From: Cellulomonas flavigena DSM 20109
GTDB taxonomy: Bacteria; Actinomycetota; Actinomycetes; Actinomycetales; Cellulomonadaceae
DNA: 64,000 nt
Assembly (NCBI RefSeq): GCF_000092865.1
Contig: NC_014151.1
Location: forward strand, 3,348,001 to 3,412,000
Direction of reading: 5' to 3'
Made by a program: the position numbers and the translations under genes. How positions within the stretch are numbered: the stretch's first letter is position 1; every line of letters begins with the position of its first letter. Positions 42,536 through 50,928 of this stretch are shown here, piece by piece. The notes under the pieces were generated by a model. The model was given only the letters and a program-made list of their open reading frames with translations, did no database searches and was not told the DNA's origin.

Positions 42536-43072
42536 TCACTCCGACACGGTCGCCGGGTTCAGGACCTGGAACATCGCGTGGTCCTGCCAGGTGCCGGCGA
42601 TGCGGAGGTACTGCGGCGCCGTGCCGTACCGCACGAAGCCGTTGCGCTCGAGCACCCGCTGGGACGCGACGTTGTGCAGCAGCGTCTCCGCCTGGACGCG
42701 GTGCAGGCCGAGCTCGGTGAACGCGACGTCCAGCATCTCCGCGACCGCGCGCGTCGCCAGACCGCGGCCGTTGCGGTCCTCCGCCACCCAGTAGCCCAGC
42801 GCGCACGACTGCAGCGCTCCGCGGACCACGCCGGACAGGGTCGCCCGGCCCACCACCCGACCCTCGTCGAGGATCACGTGCACGCGACCCAGGCCGCGCC
42901 CGGCGAGGTCGATCGCGTCGCGGACCACGTCACGCTGACCGGCGGCCGTGAAGTACGCGTCCTCGCGGACCGACTGCCAAGGGGCGAGGAAGGCGCGGTT
43001 CGCGACGACGACGTCCACGAGTGCGGGGACGTCGTCGAGAGTGATCGGGCGGGTCGTCCGCGGGTAGCTCAT
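42536..43072 (-). CDS. GNAT family N-acetyltransferase, RimJ/RimL type
   Basis: Predicted 178-residue acetyltransferase. The acetyl-CoA loop is GYWVAEDRNGRGLATRAV (about 95-112), and LHRVQAETLLHNVASQRVLERNGF is the typical second half of RimJ/RimL-like enzymes that acetylate ribosomal protein N-termini or small amines. ATG 43072 follows GAGGA. No operon partners are evident. Confidence 0.88.
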   Translation of the reverse strand: MSYPRTTRPITLDDVPALVDVVVANRAFLAPWQSVREDAYFTAAGQRDVVRDAIDLAGRGLGRVHVILDEGRVVGRATLSGVVRGALQSCALGYWVAEDRNGRGLATRAVAEMLDVAFTELGLHRVQAETLLHNVASQRVLERNGFVRYGTAPQYLRIAGTWQDHAMFQVLNPATVSE

Positions 43073-43121
43073 GCCGCCATCCTCCTGGGCCGGCTCCGGT
43101 CGGTCCGCACGCCGACGTGGC

Positions 43122-43293
43122 GGGAGTGCTCTCTCACGCACCTGGTGGTGGCGTCGGGCCGAGTTGCCCTCTCACGCACCTCGGGCGGGCACGCACCTTG
43201 GGCGGGCACGGGCTGGATTGCTCTCTCGCGCCCCAGGGACGGGACGGCGGACGGGCTGGATCGGCCTCTCGTGGTGAGAGGGCGATCCAGCCC
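43122..43293. repeat. GGGCTGGA-family repeat cluster
   Basis: Five units lie in the gap between the GNAT and GH43 genes: two decayed forward units (ends CTCTCACGC near 43122 and 43157), forward copies from about 43210 and at 43253, and a reverse copy ending at 43293. The last two form a hairpin with 18-base arms (43253-43270 and 43276-43293, one mismatch, 5-base loop) placed 25 bases after the GH43 stop, a likely terminator of the hemicellulose operon. Confidence 0.82.
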
Positions 43294-43317
43294 TGCCCGC
43301 GGCCCGGAGGCGGGGTG

Positions 43318-44865
43318 TCAGGACGCCGGGGTGTAGGTGACCTCGACGTGGGCGACCGTGCTCGTCTCCGCGCCGTCGCTCGTGGCGTAGACGCCGAGCC
43401 AGAGGCCGAGGAAGCCGCCGGTGGCCACGGTGTCGAGGTCGGTCGCGGGGACCGTGCCGACGACGACGGGCTCGGCGTCGCCCGACGCGACGAGCAGCTC
43501 GAGGTCGACACCGCGGGCCCGCACGGCGAGCGTCAGCGGGCCGTCGGCAACGGGTGCCGAGCCGACCTCGCGGTCCTCGTCCCGCTGCCGGTGCACCGCG
43601 CGGGCCACGAGGCCGGTCCCGCCACGCGTCACCGCGAGGCGCGCGTGGTCCTTCTCGGACTGCCGGACGACGACCCCGACCTCCTCGCCCACGGCGAGGT
43701 CCACGGTCACGCGCGCCAGGAAGTCCGCGTGGGTGTGCTGCAGGCGGACGCCCAGGAAGGCGGGCACCTCCAGCGAGTCGAGCGTCGCGGCGCGCAGCGG
43801 CAGGTCCCAGCCCTGGCCGGCGGGCGTCGCGACCTCGGCGGGCAGGGCCCGCACCGCGGTCCACCGCAGGTCGTCCGGCGCGACGACCCCCGACGCCAGT
43901 CCCTGCGCGCTCCCGCGCGCCGGGCCCGTCGCGAACGGCACCTCGACCTCGTCGGGGACCTTGCCGACGCCCGGGGCGAACACCGGCCACCCGTCCTCCC
44001 ACACGACGGGCACGAGGAACGTCTCACGGCCCAGCGGGTAGTGGTAGCCGCCGTAGGTGCGCATGGCGAGCAGCACGGCCCACCACGAGCCGTCGGCGGC
44101 CTCGACGAGGTCCGCGTGCCCGGCCCCGACGACCGGGTGCTGCCGGCCCAGGTGCCGGTGCGTGAGGATCGGGTTGCCCCGGGTGCCGGTGTACGGGCCG
44201 GTGACGACCTCGGCCTGCGCGATGCTCTCGGCGTGGTGGAACTCCGTGCCCGCCTCGGCCGCCATCAGGTAGTACGTGCCGTCGACCTTGTACAGGTGCG
44301 GCGCCTCCGCCCACACGGCGCCCTTGACCGCTCCGGACCACACGACGTGCTCCGGCCCGGTGAGCTTCTTCGTCTCCGGGTCGAGCTCGCGGATCCACAC
44401 CTCCGTCTGGTGGAACCACTCGGGTTCGCGGGCCAGTCGCGTGCCGTGCACCCAGATGCGGCCGTCGTCGTCGAAGAAGATCGACGGGTCGATGCCGTCC
44501 GCGTCGAGCCACATGGGGTCCGACCAGGGACCGGCGGGGTCCGTCGCGGTCATGAGGAAGTTGCCGCCCGGGTTGCCCTGCGGCTGCCCCACGAGCGTGC
44601 AGATGACCCAGAACAGCCCGTCGTGGTGGCGGATCGTCGGCGCGTACAGCCCGCCGGACGACGCGATCCCCGTGTAGTCCAGCTGCCCGGGGCGGTGCAC
44701 GACGTGCCCGATCGTCTCCCAGGTCACCAGGTCGCGGCTGTGCAGCACGGGCAGGCCCGGGAGGTACTCGAACGTCGAGGTGACGAGGTAGTAGTCCTCA
44801 CCGACCCGGCAGATCGACGGGTCCGGGTAGCACCCGGGCAGGATCGGGTTCGTCACGGTGCTCAT
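43318..44865 (-). CDS. GH43 beta-xylosidase / alpha-L-arabinofuranosidase
   Basis: Predicted 515-residue intracellular glycosidase. The five-blade propeller begins with NPILPGCYPDPSICRVG, where Asp15 is the catalytic base. GIDPSIFF supplies the pKa-modulating Asp and WAEAPHLY the acid Glu. A C-terminal beta-sandwich (about 320-515) matches the GH43 beta-xylosidase subfamily. The start overlaps the stop of the GH3 gene by four bases (ATGA), so the two are co-translated. Probable role: release of xylose or arabinose from imported oligosaccharides. It is the last gene of the operon. Confidence 0.93.
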   Translation of the reverse strand: MSTVTNPILPGCYPDPSICRVGEDYYLVTSTFEYLPGLPVLHSRDLVTWETIGHVVHRPGQLDYTGIASSGGLYAPTIRHHDGLFWVICTLVGQPQGNPGGNFLMTATDPAGPWSDPMWLDADGIDPSIFFDDDGRIWVHGTRLAREPEWFHQTEVWIRELDPETKKLTGPEHVVWSGAVKGAVWAEAPHLYKVDGTYYLMAAEAGTEFHHAESIAQAEVVTGPYTGTRGNPILTHRHLGRQHPVVGAGHADLVEAADGSWWAVLLAMRTYGGYHYPLGRETFLVPVVWEDGWPVFAPGVGKVPDEVEVPFATGPARGSAQGLASGVVAPDDLRWTAVRALPAEVATPAGQGWDLPLRAATLDSLEVPAFLGVRLQHTHADFLARVTVDLAVGEEVGVVVRQSEKDHARLAVTRGGTGLVARAVHRQRDEDREVGSAPVADGPLTLAVRARGVDLELLVASGDAEPVVVGTVPATDLDTVATGGFLGLWLGVYATSDGAETSTVAHVEVTYTPAS

Positions 44866-47291
44866 GCGTCGTTGACCTCCACGTCGACGATCCGCCGGTC
44901 CTCGGCGGTGATCTCGTGCACGGCGCCCGTGACCCGCAGGACGGCGTGCGGTGTGCTCTGCCCCGGCAGTGTGCGCTTCTCGTGCTCGCGCGTGCTGGTG
45001 ATGGCGCCGCCCGTGGCGTCCGTGGGGGCGTCCGGCGCGGCGACGGCCGCGTGCGAGGCGACCCAGACCTGCACGTCGCCGGGCTCGACGACGCGCACGA
45101 GGCGGCGGTCGGCCAGCGCGAGGCGCGTGGTGGGGACGCGGAACGTCACGCGGCGGGACTGCCCCGCGGCGAGCTCGACGCGCGCGTACCCGAGGAGCTG
45201 CACGACGGGGCGCACGACGGACGCGACGACGTCCCGCCCGTAGAGCTGCACGACCTCGGCGCCGTCGACGTCACCGGTGTTCGTCACCGTGACGGACGTC
45301 GTGAACGTGCCGGCCGACTCGACCGTCTCGTCGACCGCGAGGTCGTCGTACGCGAAGGTCGTGTACGACAGCCCGAACCCGAAGGGCCGCACGGGCGTCG
45401 GGTCGGTCGACGTGACGTCGGACGGGCCCCCGAGCACGGGGTGCAGGTAGCGGAACGGCTGCGCGCCCGCGGCGCGCGGCAGCGAGACGGGCAGACGCCC
45501 GGACGGGTTGGCGACGCCCGTGAGCAGGTCGGCGATCGCGTCGCCGCCGCCCTCGCCGGGGAAGAACGCCTGCAGCACGGCGGCGGGCTTGGCGCCCTGC
45601 CCGTCGAGTGCCCAGCCGATCGCGTACGGGCGGCCGGTGAGCAGCAGCATGACGACGGGCGTCCCCGTGGCCACCAGCGCCTCGACGAGCTGCCGCTGCA
45701 CGCCCGGCAGCTCGAGCGACTGCACGTCGTTGCCCTCGCCCACCGTGCCGCGGCCGAACAGCCCGGCCTGGTCGCCGACCACCACGACCGCGACGTCCGC
45801 GTCGGCCGCGGCCGCGACGGCAGCGTCGAAGCCGCCGGTGTCGTCGCCCTCGACCGTGCAGCCCTCGACGTACGTGACGCCGGGCACGGCCGCGGCGAGC
45901 GCCTCGTGCACGCTGCGGATCTCGAAGCCCAGCGGCAGGCCCGGGTGGTGCGCCAGCACGTGGTTGGCGAACGAGTAGCAGCCCATGAGCGCCTCGGGCC
46001 GCGCGGCGTTGGGGCCGACGACGGCGACGCGCCGCCCCGGAGCCAGCGGCAGCACGCCGTCGTTCGACAGCAGCACGACCGACTCCTCGGCCAGCTTGCG
46101 GGCGAGCTCGCGGTGCCGCGGGGAGTCCAGGTCGACGTGCGCGGGCGGCTCGTCCTCGAACGCGTCGGCGTCGAGCAGCCCGAGCTCCTCCTTCTGCGCC
46201 AGCGCGCGCAGCACGGCCCGGTCGACGAGGGCCTCGTCGGTCAGCCCGGCGCGCACGCGCTCGGCCAGCGGCGCGAGGAACGCGTCGCCCGTCGGCAGCT
46301 CGATGTCCAGGCCCGCGGCCAGCGCGAGCGCTGCCGCCTCGCCGCGGTCGGCCGCGACCTGGTGCATGACCTGCAGGAACGCGACCGCGAAGTAGTCGGC
46401 GACGACGACGCCGTCGAAGCCCCACTGCTCGCGCAGCACCTCGGTGAGGTAGTGCGGGTCGGCCGCGACGGGCACGCCGTCGACGTCCGCGTAGGAGTTC
46501 ATCACCGAGCGGACGCCGCCGTCGCGCACGGCCATCTCGAACGGCGGGAGGTAGATCTCGGCGAGCTCGCGCGGGCCCGCGTGCACGGGCGCGTGGTTAC
46601 GGCCCGCGGCGGACGCGGAGTACCCGACGAAGTGCTTGAGCGTCGCGTGGACGCCGGCCTCCTGCAGACCGCGCACGTACGCCGTGCCGACGGTCCCGAC
46701 GAGGTACGGGTCCTCCCCGATGCACTCGTCGACGCGGCCCCAGCGGGGGTCGCCGACGACGTCGAGGACGGGCGCGAGGCCCTGGTGGATGCCGAGCTCG
46801 CGCATCGAGTCGCCGATCGCGCGCGCGGCGGCGTGGACGAGCTCGGGGTCGAACGACGCGCCCCACGCGAGCGGCGTCGGGTAGCTCGCCGCCTTCCAGG
46901 CGGCGAGGCCCGTGAGGCACTCCTCGTGCACCAGCGCCGGGATGCCCAGGCGCGTCTCGCGCTTGAGCCGGCGCTGCTCGGCCCACAGCCACGCGGCGCG
47001 CTCGGCCGGGTCGACCGGGCGCGTGCCGTAGACGCGCGTGTAGTGGCCCAGGCCGTGCCGCGTGATCTCCGCGAGCTCGTCGGAGCCCTTCTGGCCGGCG
47101 GCCATCTCCGACTGCATCGGGGCGACGGTGCCGTTCTGGTCCAACCAGTAGCCGACCAGCTGGGCCAGCTTCTCCTCGAGCGTCATGCGCGCGTGCAGGT
47201 CACGGACCCGCTGGGAGACGACGGGCAGGACGGGCGGCAGGGCGTCCGACGGGGCCGCGGGCTGGGCGGCGGTGCCGAGGGTCTCGGTCAC
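44862..47291 (-). CDS. GH3 beta-xylosidase / beta-glucosidase
   Basis: Predicted 809-residue cytoplasmic glycosidase. The GH3 core carries KHFVGYSASAAGRNHAP and the nucleophile Asp299 in GVVVADYFAV, where ADY replaces the more common SDW. The alpha/beta sandwich and a C-terminal fibronectin-III-like domain (FGFGLSYTTF) are present. GTG 47291 has AAGGAG nine bases upstream. It follows the transporter genes with an 80-base gap and a hairpin, and overlaps the GH43 gene. The gene neighbourhood favours xylo-oligosaccharides as substrate. Confidence 0.92.
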   Translation of the reverse strand: MTETLGTAAQPAAPSDALPPVLPVVSQRVRDLHARMTLEEKLAQLVGYWLDQNGTVAPMQSEMAAGQKGSDELAEITRHGLGHYTRVYGTRPVDPAERAAWLWAEQRRLKRETRLGIPALVHEECLTGLAAWKAASYPTPLAWGASFDPELVHAAARAIGDSMRELGIHQGLAPVLDVVGDPRWGRVDECIGEDPYLVGTVGTAYVRGLQEAGVHATLKHFVGYSASAAGRNHAPVHAGPRELAEIYLPPFEMAVRDGGVRSVMNSYADVDGVPVAADPHYLTEVLREQWGFDGVVVADYFAVAFLQVMHQVAADRGEAAALALAAGLDIELPTGDAFLAPLAERVRAGLTDEALVDRAVLRALAQKEELGLLDADAFEDEPPAHVDLDSPRHRELARKLAEESVVLLSNDGVLPLAPGRRVAVVGPNAARPEALMGCYSFANHVLAHHPGLPLGFEIRSVHEALAAAVPGVTYVEGCTVEGDDTGGFDAAVAAAADADVAVVVVGDQAGLFGRGTVGEGNDVQSLELPGVQRQLVEALVATGTPVVMLLLTGRPYAIGWALDGQGAKPAAVLQAFFPGEGGGDAIADLLTGVANPSGRLPVSLPRAAGAQPFRYLHPVLGGPSDVTSTDPTPVRPFGFGLSYTTFAYDDLAVDETVESAGTFTTSVTVTNTGDVDGAEVVQLYGRDVVASVVRPVVQLLGYARVELAAGQSRRVTFRVPTTRLALADRRLVRVVEPGDVQVWVASHAAVAAPDAPTDATGGAITSTREHEKRTLPGQSTPHAVLRVTGAVHEITAEDRRIVDVEVNDA

Positions 47292-47331
47292 GGGGTGGTG
47301 CTCCTTCGACGAGTGCGGTGTGGACGACGGT

Positions 47332-47362
47332 CCGCGGCCGCCCGGGGTGCGGGCGGCCGCGG
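47332..47362 (-). other. Intercistronic hairpin between permease and GH3 genes
   Basis: A perfect 12-pair stem (CCGCGGCCGCCC with its complement) and a 7-base loop lies in the 80-base gap. It could be a partial terminator or a message-stability element that separates transporter from hydrolase expression. Confidence 0.55.
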
Positions 47363-47371
47363 CAGGGGTCG

Positions 47372-48256
47372 TCAGCCCTTGACGGCGCCGGTGAGGCCAC
47401 CGACGATCCGACGCTCGAACAGCGAGAAGAAGATCAGCGCCGGGATCATCGACAACGACGTGAACGCCAGCACGCGAGCGGTGTCGACCGAGTACTGCGA
47501 GGCGAACGACTGCACACCCAGCGGCAGGGTGTACATCGCCTCGTCGTTGAGGATGAACAGCGGCAGCATGTAGCTGTTCCAGCTGGCGACGAACGCCAGG
47601 ATGCCGACGGTGACGACACCGGGCAGGGACAGCGGCACGACCATCCGGAAGAAGAACCCGATCTTGCTCGCGCCGTCGATCGCCGCGGCCTCCTCCAGCT
47701 CCTTGGGGATGGCCCGCAGGAACGGCACGAGGATGATGATCGTCGTCGGCAGCGCGAACGCGATCTGCGGGAGGATGATCCCCGGCAGCGTGTTCATCAG
47801 TCCGAGGTTCTTCACGAGGATGTACAGCGGCGTGATCGCGACCGTCATGGGGAACATCAGGCCCGCCGCGAACAGCGAGTACAGCGCCGGCTGCGCCTTG
47901 AAGTCGTACCGCGCGAGCACGAAGCTCGCCATGACCCCGAGGATGACGACGCCGATCGTCGTCGCGATGCCGCAGATCGCCGAGTTGGTGAACTGCTGCC
48001 AGAACAGCGAGCTGTTGAGCACCGAGGAGTAGTTGCCCCACTCCCAGGTGGTCGGGAAGCCCGACGGGTCCATCGTGATCTGCGAGTTGGTGCGCAGGCC
48101 GCCGAGGATGATGAAGGCCACAGGGCCGATGCACACGCCCACGAGCAGCCACGCGACGACGTACACCAACGGGTTGACGCGCTCGAGGCTGCGGACCTTG
48201 CGGACCGCCGGCGCGGGCGCCGGCGCCGGGGTGGCCTGGACGGCGGAGGCGGCCAT
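47372..48256 (-). CDS. Carbohydrate ABC transporter permease, MalG type
   Basis: Predicted 294-residue membrane protein with six hydrophobic segments. The EAA loop reads ELEEAAAIDGASKIGFFFRMVVPLSLPG. The start codon shares one base with the stop of the upstream permease (TGATG), so translation is coupled. It forms a heterodimer with that permease. The ATPase is not encoded here; it is probably a shared MsiK-like protein, as in other actinobacteria. Confidence 0.93.
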   Translation of the reverse strand: MAASAVQATPAPAPAPAVRKVRSLERVNPLVYVVAWLLVGVCIGPVAFIILGGLRTNSQITMDPSGFPTTWEWGNYSSVLNSSLFWQQFTNSAICGIATTIGVVILGVMASFVLARYDFKAQPALYSLFAAGLMFPMTVAITPLYILVKNLGLMNTLPGIILPQIAFALPTTIIILVPFLRAIPKELEEAAAIDGASKIGFFFRMVVPLSLPGVVTVGILAFVASWNSYMLPLFILNDEAMYTLPLGVQSFASQYSVDTARVLAFTSLSMIPALIFFSLFERRIVGGLTGAVKG

Positions 48257-49272
48257 CACTTCTTCCCTTCCGTGATCGCGCCCTCGGTGTCGCGGCGCAG
48301 CACGAAGCGCTGGTAGGTCAGCGCGATGACCAGCGAGATGAGGAACAGCACGACGGCGACGGCGTTGCCGAAGCCGTAGTTCGCGGCGTTGCGGCCGTTG
48401 AGGACCATGTAGGTCGCCATGGTCGACGTGCCCGCCGTGGCCGAGACGTACTGGCCCCAGATGATGTAGACGAGGTCGAACAGCTGCAGCGAGCCGATGA
48501 TCGACAGGAACGCCCAGATGCGCAGCGTCGGGCCGAGCAGCGGCAGCGTGATGCTGCGTTGCGCCTGCCAGTACGACGCGCCGTCGATCGCGGCGGCCTC
48601 GTGGAGCTCCTCGGGGATCGACTGCAGGCCGGCGAGGAAGAGGATGACGGCGAAGCCGACGTACTTCCACGTGATGATGATCATCAGCGACCAGATCGCG
48701 ATGTCCGGGTCGGACAGCCAGTCGACCACCCAGCCCTCGAGCCCGATCTTGGTGAGGAAGCCGTTGACCGCGCCGGTGGTCTGGAGCATGAGGCTCCAGC
48801 CGGTACCGACGATGACCTCGGAGACCACGTACGGCACGAAGATCAGCACCCGGATCAGCGAGCGGCCACGGATCCTGCGGTTGAGCAGGAGGGCCAGCAC
48901 GACGGCCGCGGGACCCTGCATGACCAGCGACATCACGACGATGAAGCCGTTGTGCAGCAACGCGTCGTGGAACGTGGTGTCCTGCAGGATCGTGACGTAG
49001 TTCTGCAGGCCGACGAAGTCCGTGGGAACCCCGTAGCCCTTCCACTTGAAGAAGCCGTAGTACGCCGCCATCAGCACGGGGAAGACGACGAAGGCGACGA
49101 ACATCACGACGGCCGGACCCGCGAGCAGCGTGATCTCGGCCAGCTGGCGCCAGTTGCGCCGGCGGGTCCGGCGGACCGGGGACGGTGCCGTGGTGGCACC
49201 GTCCCCGCCCGCCGGGCGACCCTCGGGCGACGGCGTCGTGGCGAGCACGTTCTCGCCCTGGGAGTCGCTCAT
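48256..49272 (-). CDS. Carbohydrate ABC transporter permease, MalF type
   Basis: Predicted 338-residue membrane protein with six hydrophobic segments after a charged, Pro-rich cytosolic N-terminus of about 45 residues. The EAA motif is ELHEAAAIDGASYWQAQRSITLPLLGP. Its ribosome site (AAGGAG) is part of the last codons of the binding-protein gene seven bases upstream. It forms the translocation path with the MalG-type permease. Confidence 0.93.
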   Translation of the reverse strand: MSDSQGENVLATTPSPEGRPAGGDGATTAPSPVRRTRRRNWRQLAEITLLAGPAVVMFVAFVVFPVLMAAYYGFFKWKGYGVPTDFVGLQNYVTILQDTTFHDALLHNGFIVVMSLVMQGPAAVVLALLLNRRIRGRSLIRVLIFVPYVVSEVIVGTGWSLMLQTTGAVNGFLTKIGLEGWVVDWLSDPDIAIWSLMIIITWKYVGFAVILFLAGLQSIPEELHEAAAIDGASYWQAQRSITLPLLGPTLRIWAFLSIIGSLQLFDLVYIIWGQYVSATAGTSTMATYMVLNGRNAANYGFGNAVAVVLFLISLVIALTYQRFVLRRDTEGAITEGKK

Positions 49273-49279
49273 GGAACTG

Positions 49280-50563
49280 TTACTCCTTGGCTGCCGCGGA
49301 CTTGACCGTGGCGACGATGCTCTCGGCGTCGCCGCTGCCCGCGAGCATCTCGACGACCGACGTGTTCAGGGCGTTGCCGACGTTGTTGCCGAACAGCGTG
49401 TCCAGCCACACCGACACGTAGGCCGCACCGTTGTACGCCTCGAGGACCTGCGTGAGGGCCGGGTCGGTGACGGCCGCCTGCGCGTCCTTGCTGGCCGGGA
49501 TGGTGACGAACGCCTCCGCGTAGCCCTCCTGCCACTCCTTCTTCATGTAGAAGTTGAGGAAGTCGGCGCACTCCTTCGGGGCGTCCACGAAGCAGCTGTA
49601 GCCGTCGACGCCGCCCATCATGGCCGTGGGGTCGCCGTCACCGCCGTCGACCGCCGGGAAGGGGAACCAGCCGAGGTCCGCGAGCGGCTCGCCGTCGGGC
49701 GTCAGGCCCGCGATGACGCCCGGGTTCCAGGCACCCATGAGCTCCATCGCCGCCTGCTTGTTGGCGAGGAGACCGGCCGAGGAGCCGGCGCCCTGCTGGG
49801 CGGTCGTGGTGAGGAAGCCGTTGTTGAACGGCTCGATCGAGGCGAACTCCTCGAAGGCCTCGCCGGCCTTGACCCAGCACGGGTCGTCGAAGTTCATCTC
49901 GGCGGCGGCGTCCGTGATGGTGTCCTGGGCGCACGCGCGCAGCGCGAAGAAGTAGTACCAGTGGGCCGCGGGCCACGCGTCCTTGGCACCGAGCGCGATC
50001 GGCTGGATGCCGGCGTCCTTGAGCTTGCCGACCGCGTCCTCGAGGTCACCCATGGTCGTGGGCGTCTCGGTGATGCCGGCCTGCTCGAAGAGGTCCTTCG
50101 AGTACCAGATGCCGCCGGGGAGCACGGCGGTGGGCATGCCGTAGACCTTGCCGTCGACCGAGAACGCGTCGAGCGAGCCACCGGCCGCCGCGCGCACGTC
50201 GTCGTCGATGAGGTCGGTGAGGTCCATGGCCTGGCCCGCCTCGACGACCGCGGCCAGCTTGCCGCCGCCGCGGGACATGAAGACGTCCGGGGCGTCGCCG
50301 CCGTTGAGGGCCGTCTGCAGCTTGCCGTCCATGTCCTCGTTCTGGATGGACTGGATGGCGACCTTGATGCCGGTCTCCTCCTCGAACGCCGCGCCGACCT
50401 CCTCCCAGTACGCCTTGCCGTCACCGGTGGTGGAGTTGTGCCAGAACACCAGCTCGCTCGCGCCCTCCGAGCTGCCGCCGTCGTCAGAACCCGCGCACGC
50501 GGTCAGCGCGAGCGCGCTCATCAGCACCGTCGCGCAGGCCGCGAGGGCCTTCCTTGCCTTCAT
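49280..50563 (-). CDS. Sugar-binding lipoprotein of the hemicellulose transporter
   Basis: Predicted 427-residue extracellular solute-binding protein of family 1. The lipobox ending in LTAC gives a lipidated Cys23. ELVFWHNSTTGDG, ALNGGDAPDVFMSRGGGKL and GIWYSKDLFEQAG are typical of the fold. Aromatic-rich segments (AHWYYFFALR, GWFPFP) probably line the sugar site. ATG 50563 follows AGAGGA. It is the first gene of the operon and a close paralog of the protein at 50929. Confidence 0.93.
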   Translation of the reverse strand: MKARKALAACATVLMSALALTACAGSDDGGSSEGASELVFWHNSTTGDGKAYWEEVGAAFEEETGIKVAIQSIQNEDMDGKLQTALNGGDAPDVFMSRGGGKLAAVVEAGQAMDLTDLIDDDVRAAAGGSLDAFSVDGKVYGMPTAVLPGGIWYSKDLFEQAGITETPTTMGDLEDAVGKLKDAGIQPIALGAKDAWPAAHWYYFFALRACAQDTITDAAAEMNFDDPCWVKAGEAFEEFASIEPFNNGFLTTTAQQGAGSSAGLLANKQAAMELMGAWNPGVIAGLTPDGEPLADLGWFPFPAVDGGDGDPTAMMGGVDGYSCFVDAPKECADFLNFYMKKEWQEGYAEAFVTIPASKDAQAAVTDPALTQVLEAYNGAAYVSVWLDTLFGNNVGNALNTSVVEMLAGSGDAESIVATVKSAAAKE

Positions 50564-50742
50564 GACGTCGTGTCCTCTTCGTTGAGCCTCACGGGTCCGG
50601 GTCGTCCGACCCGGGGACCACCGGGGAGCGTCGCCTTGCGCCCCCGGCGTCGGTTGACGTCCGGGCGTCACCCCGTCGGACGCTTGACGGCCCTCCCCCC
50701 GTCGTGCGGGGTGGCCGATCCCGACTCTGGCACTCGTCCAGA

Positions 50743-50754
50743 TGTAACGTCACA
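50743..50754. promoter_or_regulatory. Shared operator TGTAACGTCACA, copy 1
   Basis: The 12-base near-palindrome lies in GATGTAACGTCACAC. Nearly the same sequence recurs at 52390 upstream of the paralogous binding-protein gene. Conservation in both gaps, while neighbouring bases diverged, points to a functional regulator site. Confidence 0.65.
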
Positions 50755-50759
50755 CCTCG

Positions 50760-50775
50760 TCGATAACGCTATCGA
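50760..50775. promoter_or_regulatory. Palindrome TCGATAACGCTATCGA
   Basis: A near-perfect 16-base palindrome with a central AACGCT of LacI-operator character, five bases from the TGTAACGTCACA site. It is not seen in front of the paralogous gene. Confidence 0.55.
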
Positions 50776-50856
50776 AAACGTCCGACCCAAGGCTGGGCAA
50801 AGCGGGCGAACCGCCCCGTGGACCCACCGCTCGCGTCGTGCAGGTCGAACGTCACG

Positions 50857-50923
50857 GTGCCGTGGGCCGCGCCGGTGGCGCCGCCCGCAGGGGCGGCGCC
50901 GAGCCGGGCACGGCCCACGGCAC
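50857..50923 (-). terminator. Terminator after second binding-protein gene
   Basis: GTGCCGTGGGCCG (50857-50869) pairs perfectly with CGGCCCACGGCAC (50911-50923), and an inner GGCGCCGCCC helix closes the loop. It lies six bases past the stop codon, so this gene is cut off from the downstream transporter. Confidence 0.75.
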
Positions 50924-50928
50924 ATCCC

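Larger units (their letters stand above)
50564..50928. other. Promoter gap of the hemicellulose operon
   Basis: This 365-base gap holds no supported gene. From right to left it contains the terminator of the second binding-protein gene, two palindromes at 50760 and 50743, and the leader of the first binding-protein gene. The leader resembles the one in front of the paralog at 52218, which suggests the duplication included the promoter. Confidence 0.65.

Noticed and set aside
47292..48152. A fused permease-GH3 protein of 1096 residues
   Set aside because: The N-terminal part reads the permease gene out of frame. The GTG at 47291 with a good ribosome site marks the real start.
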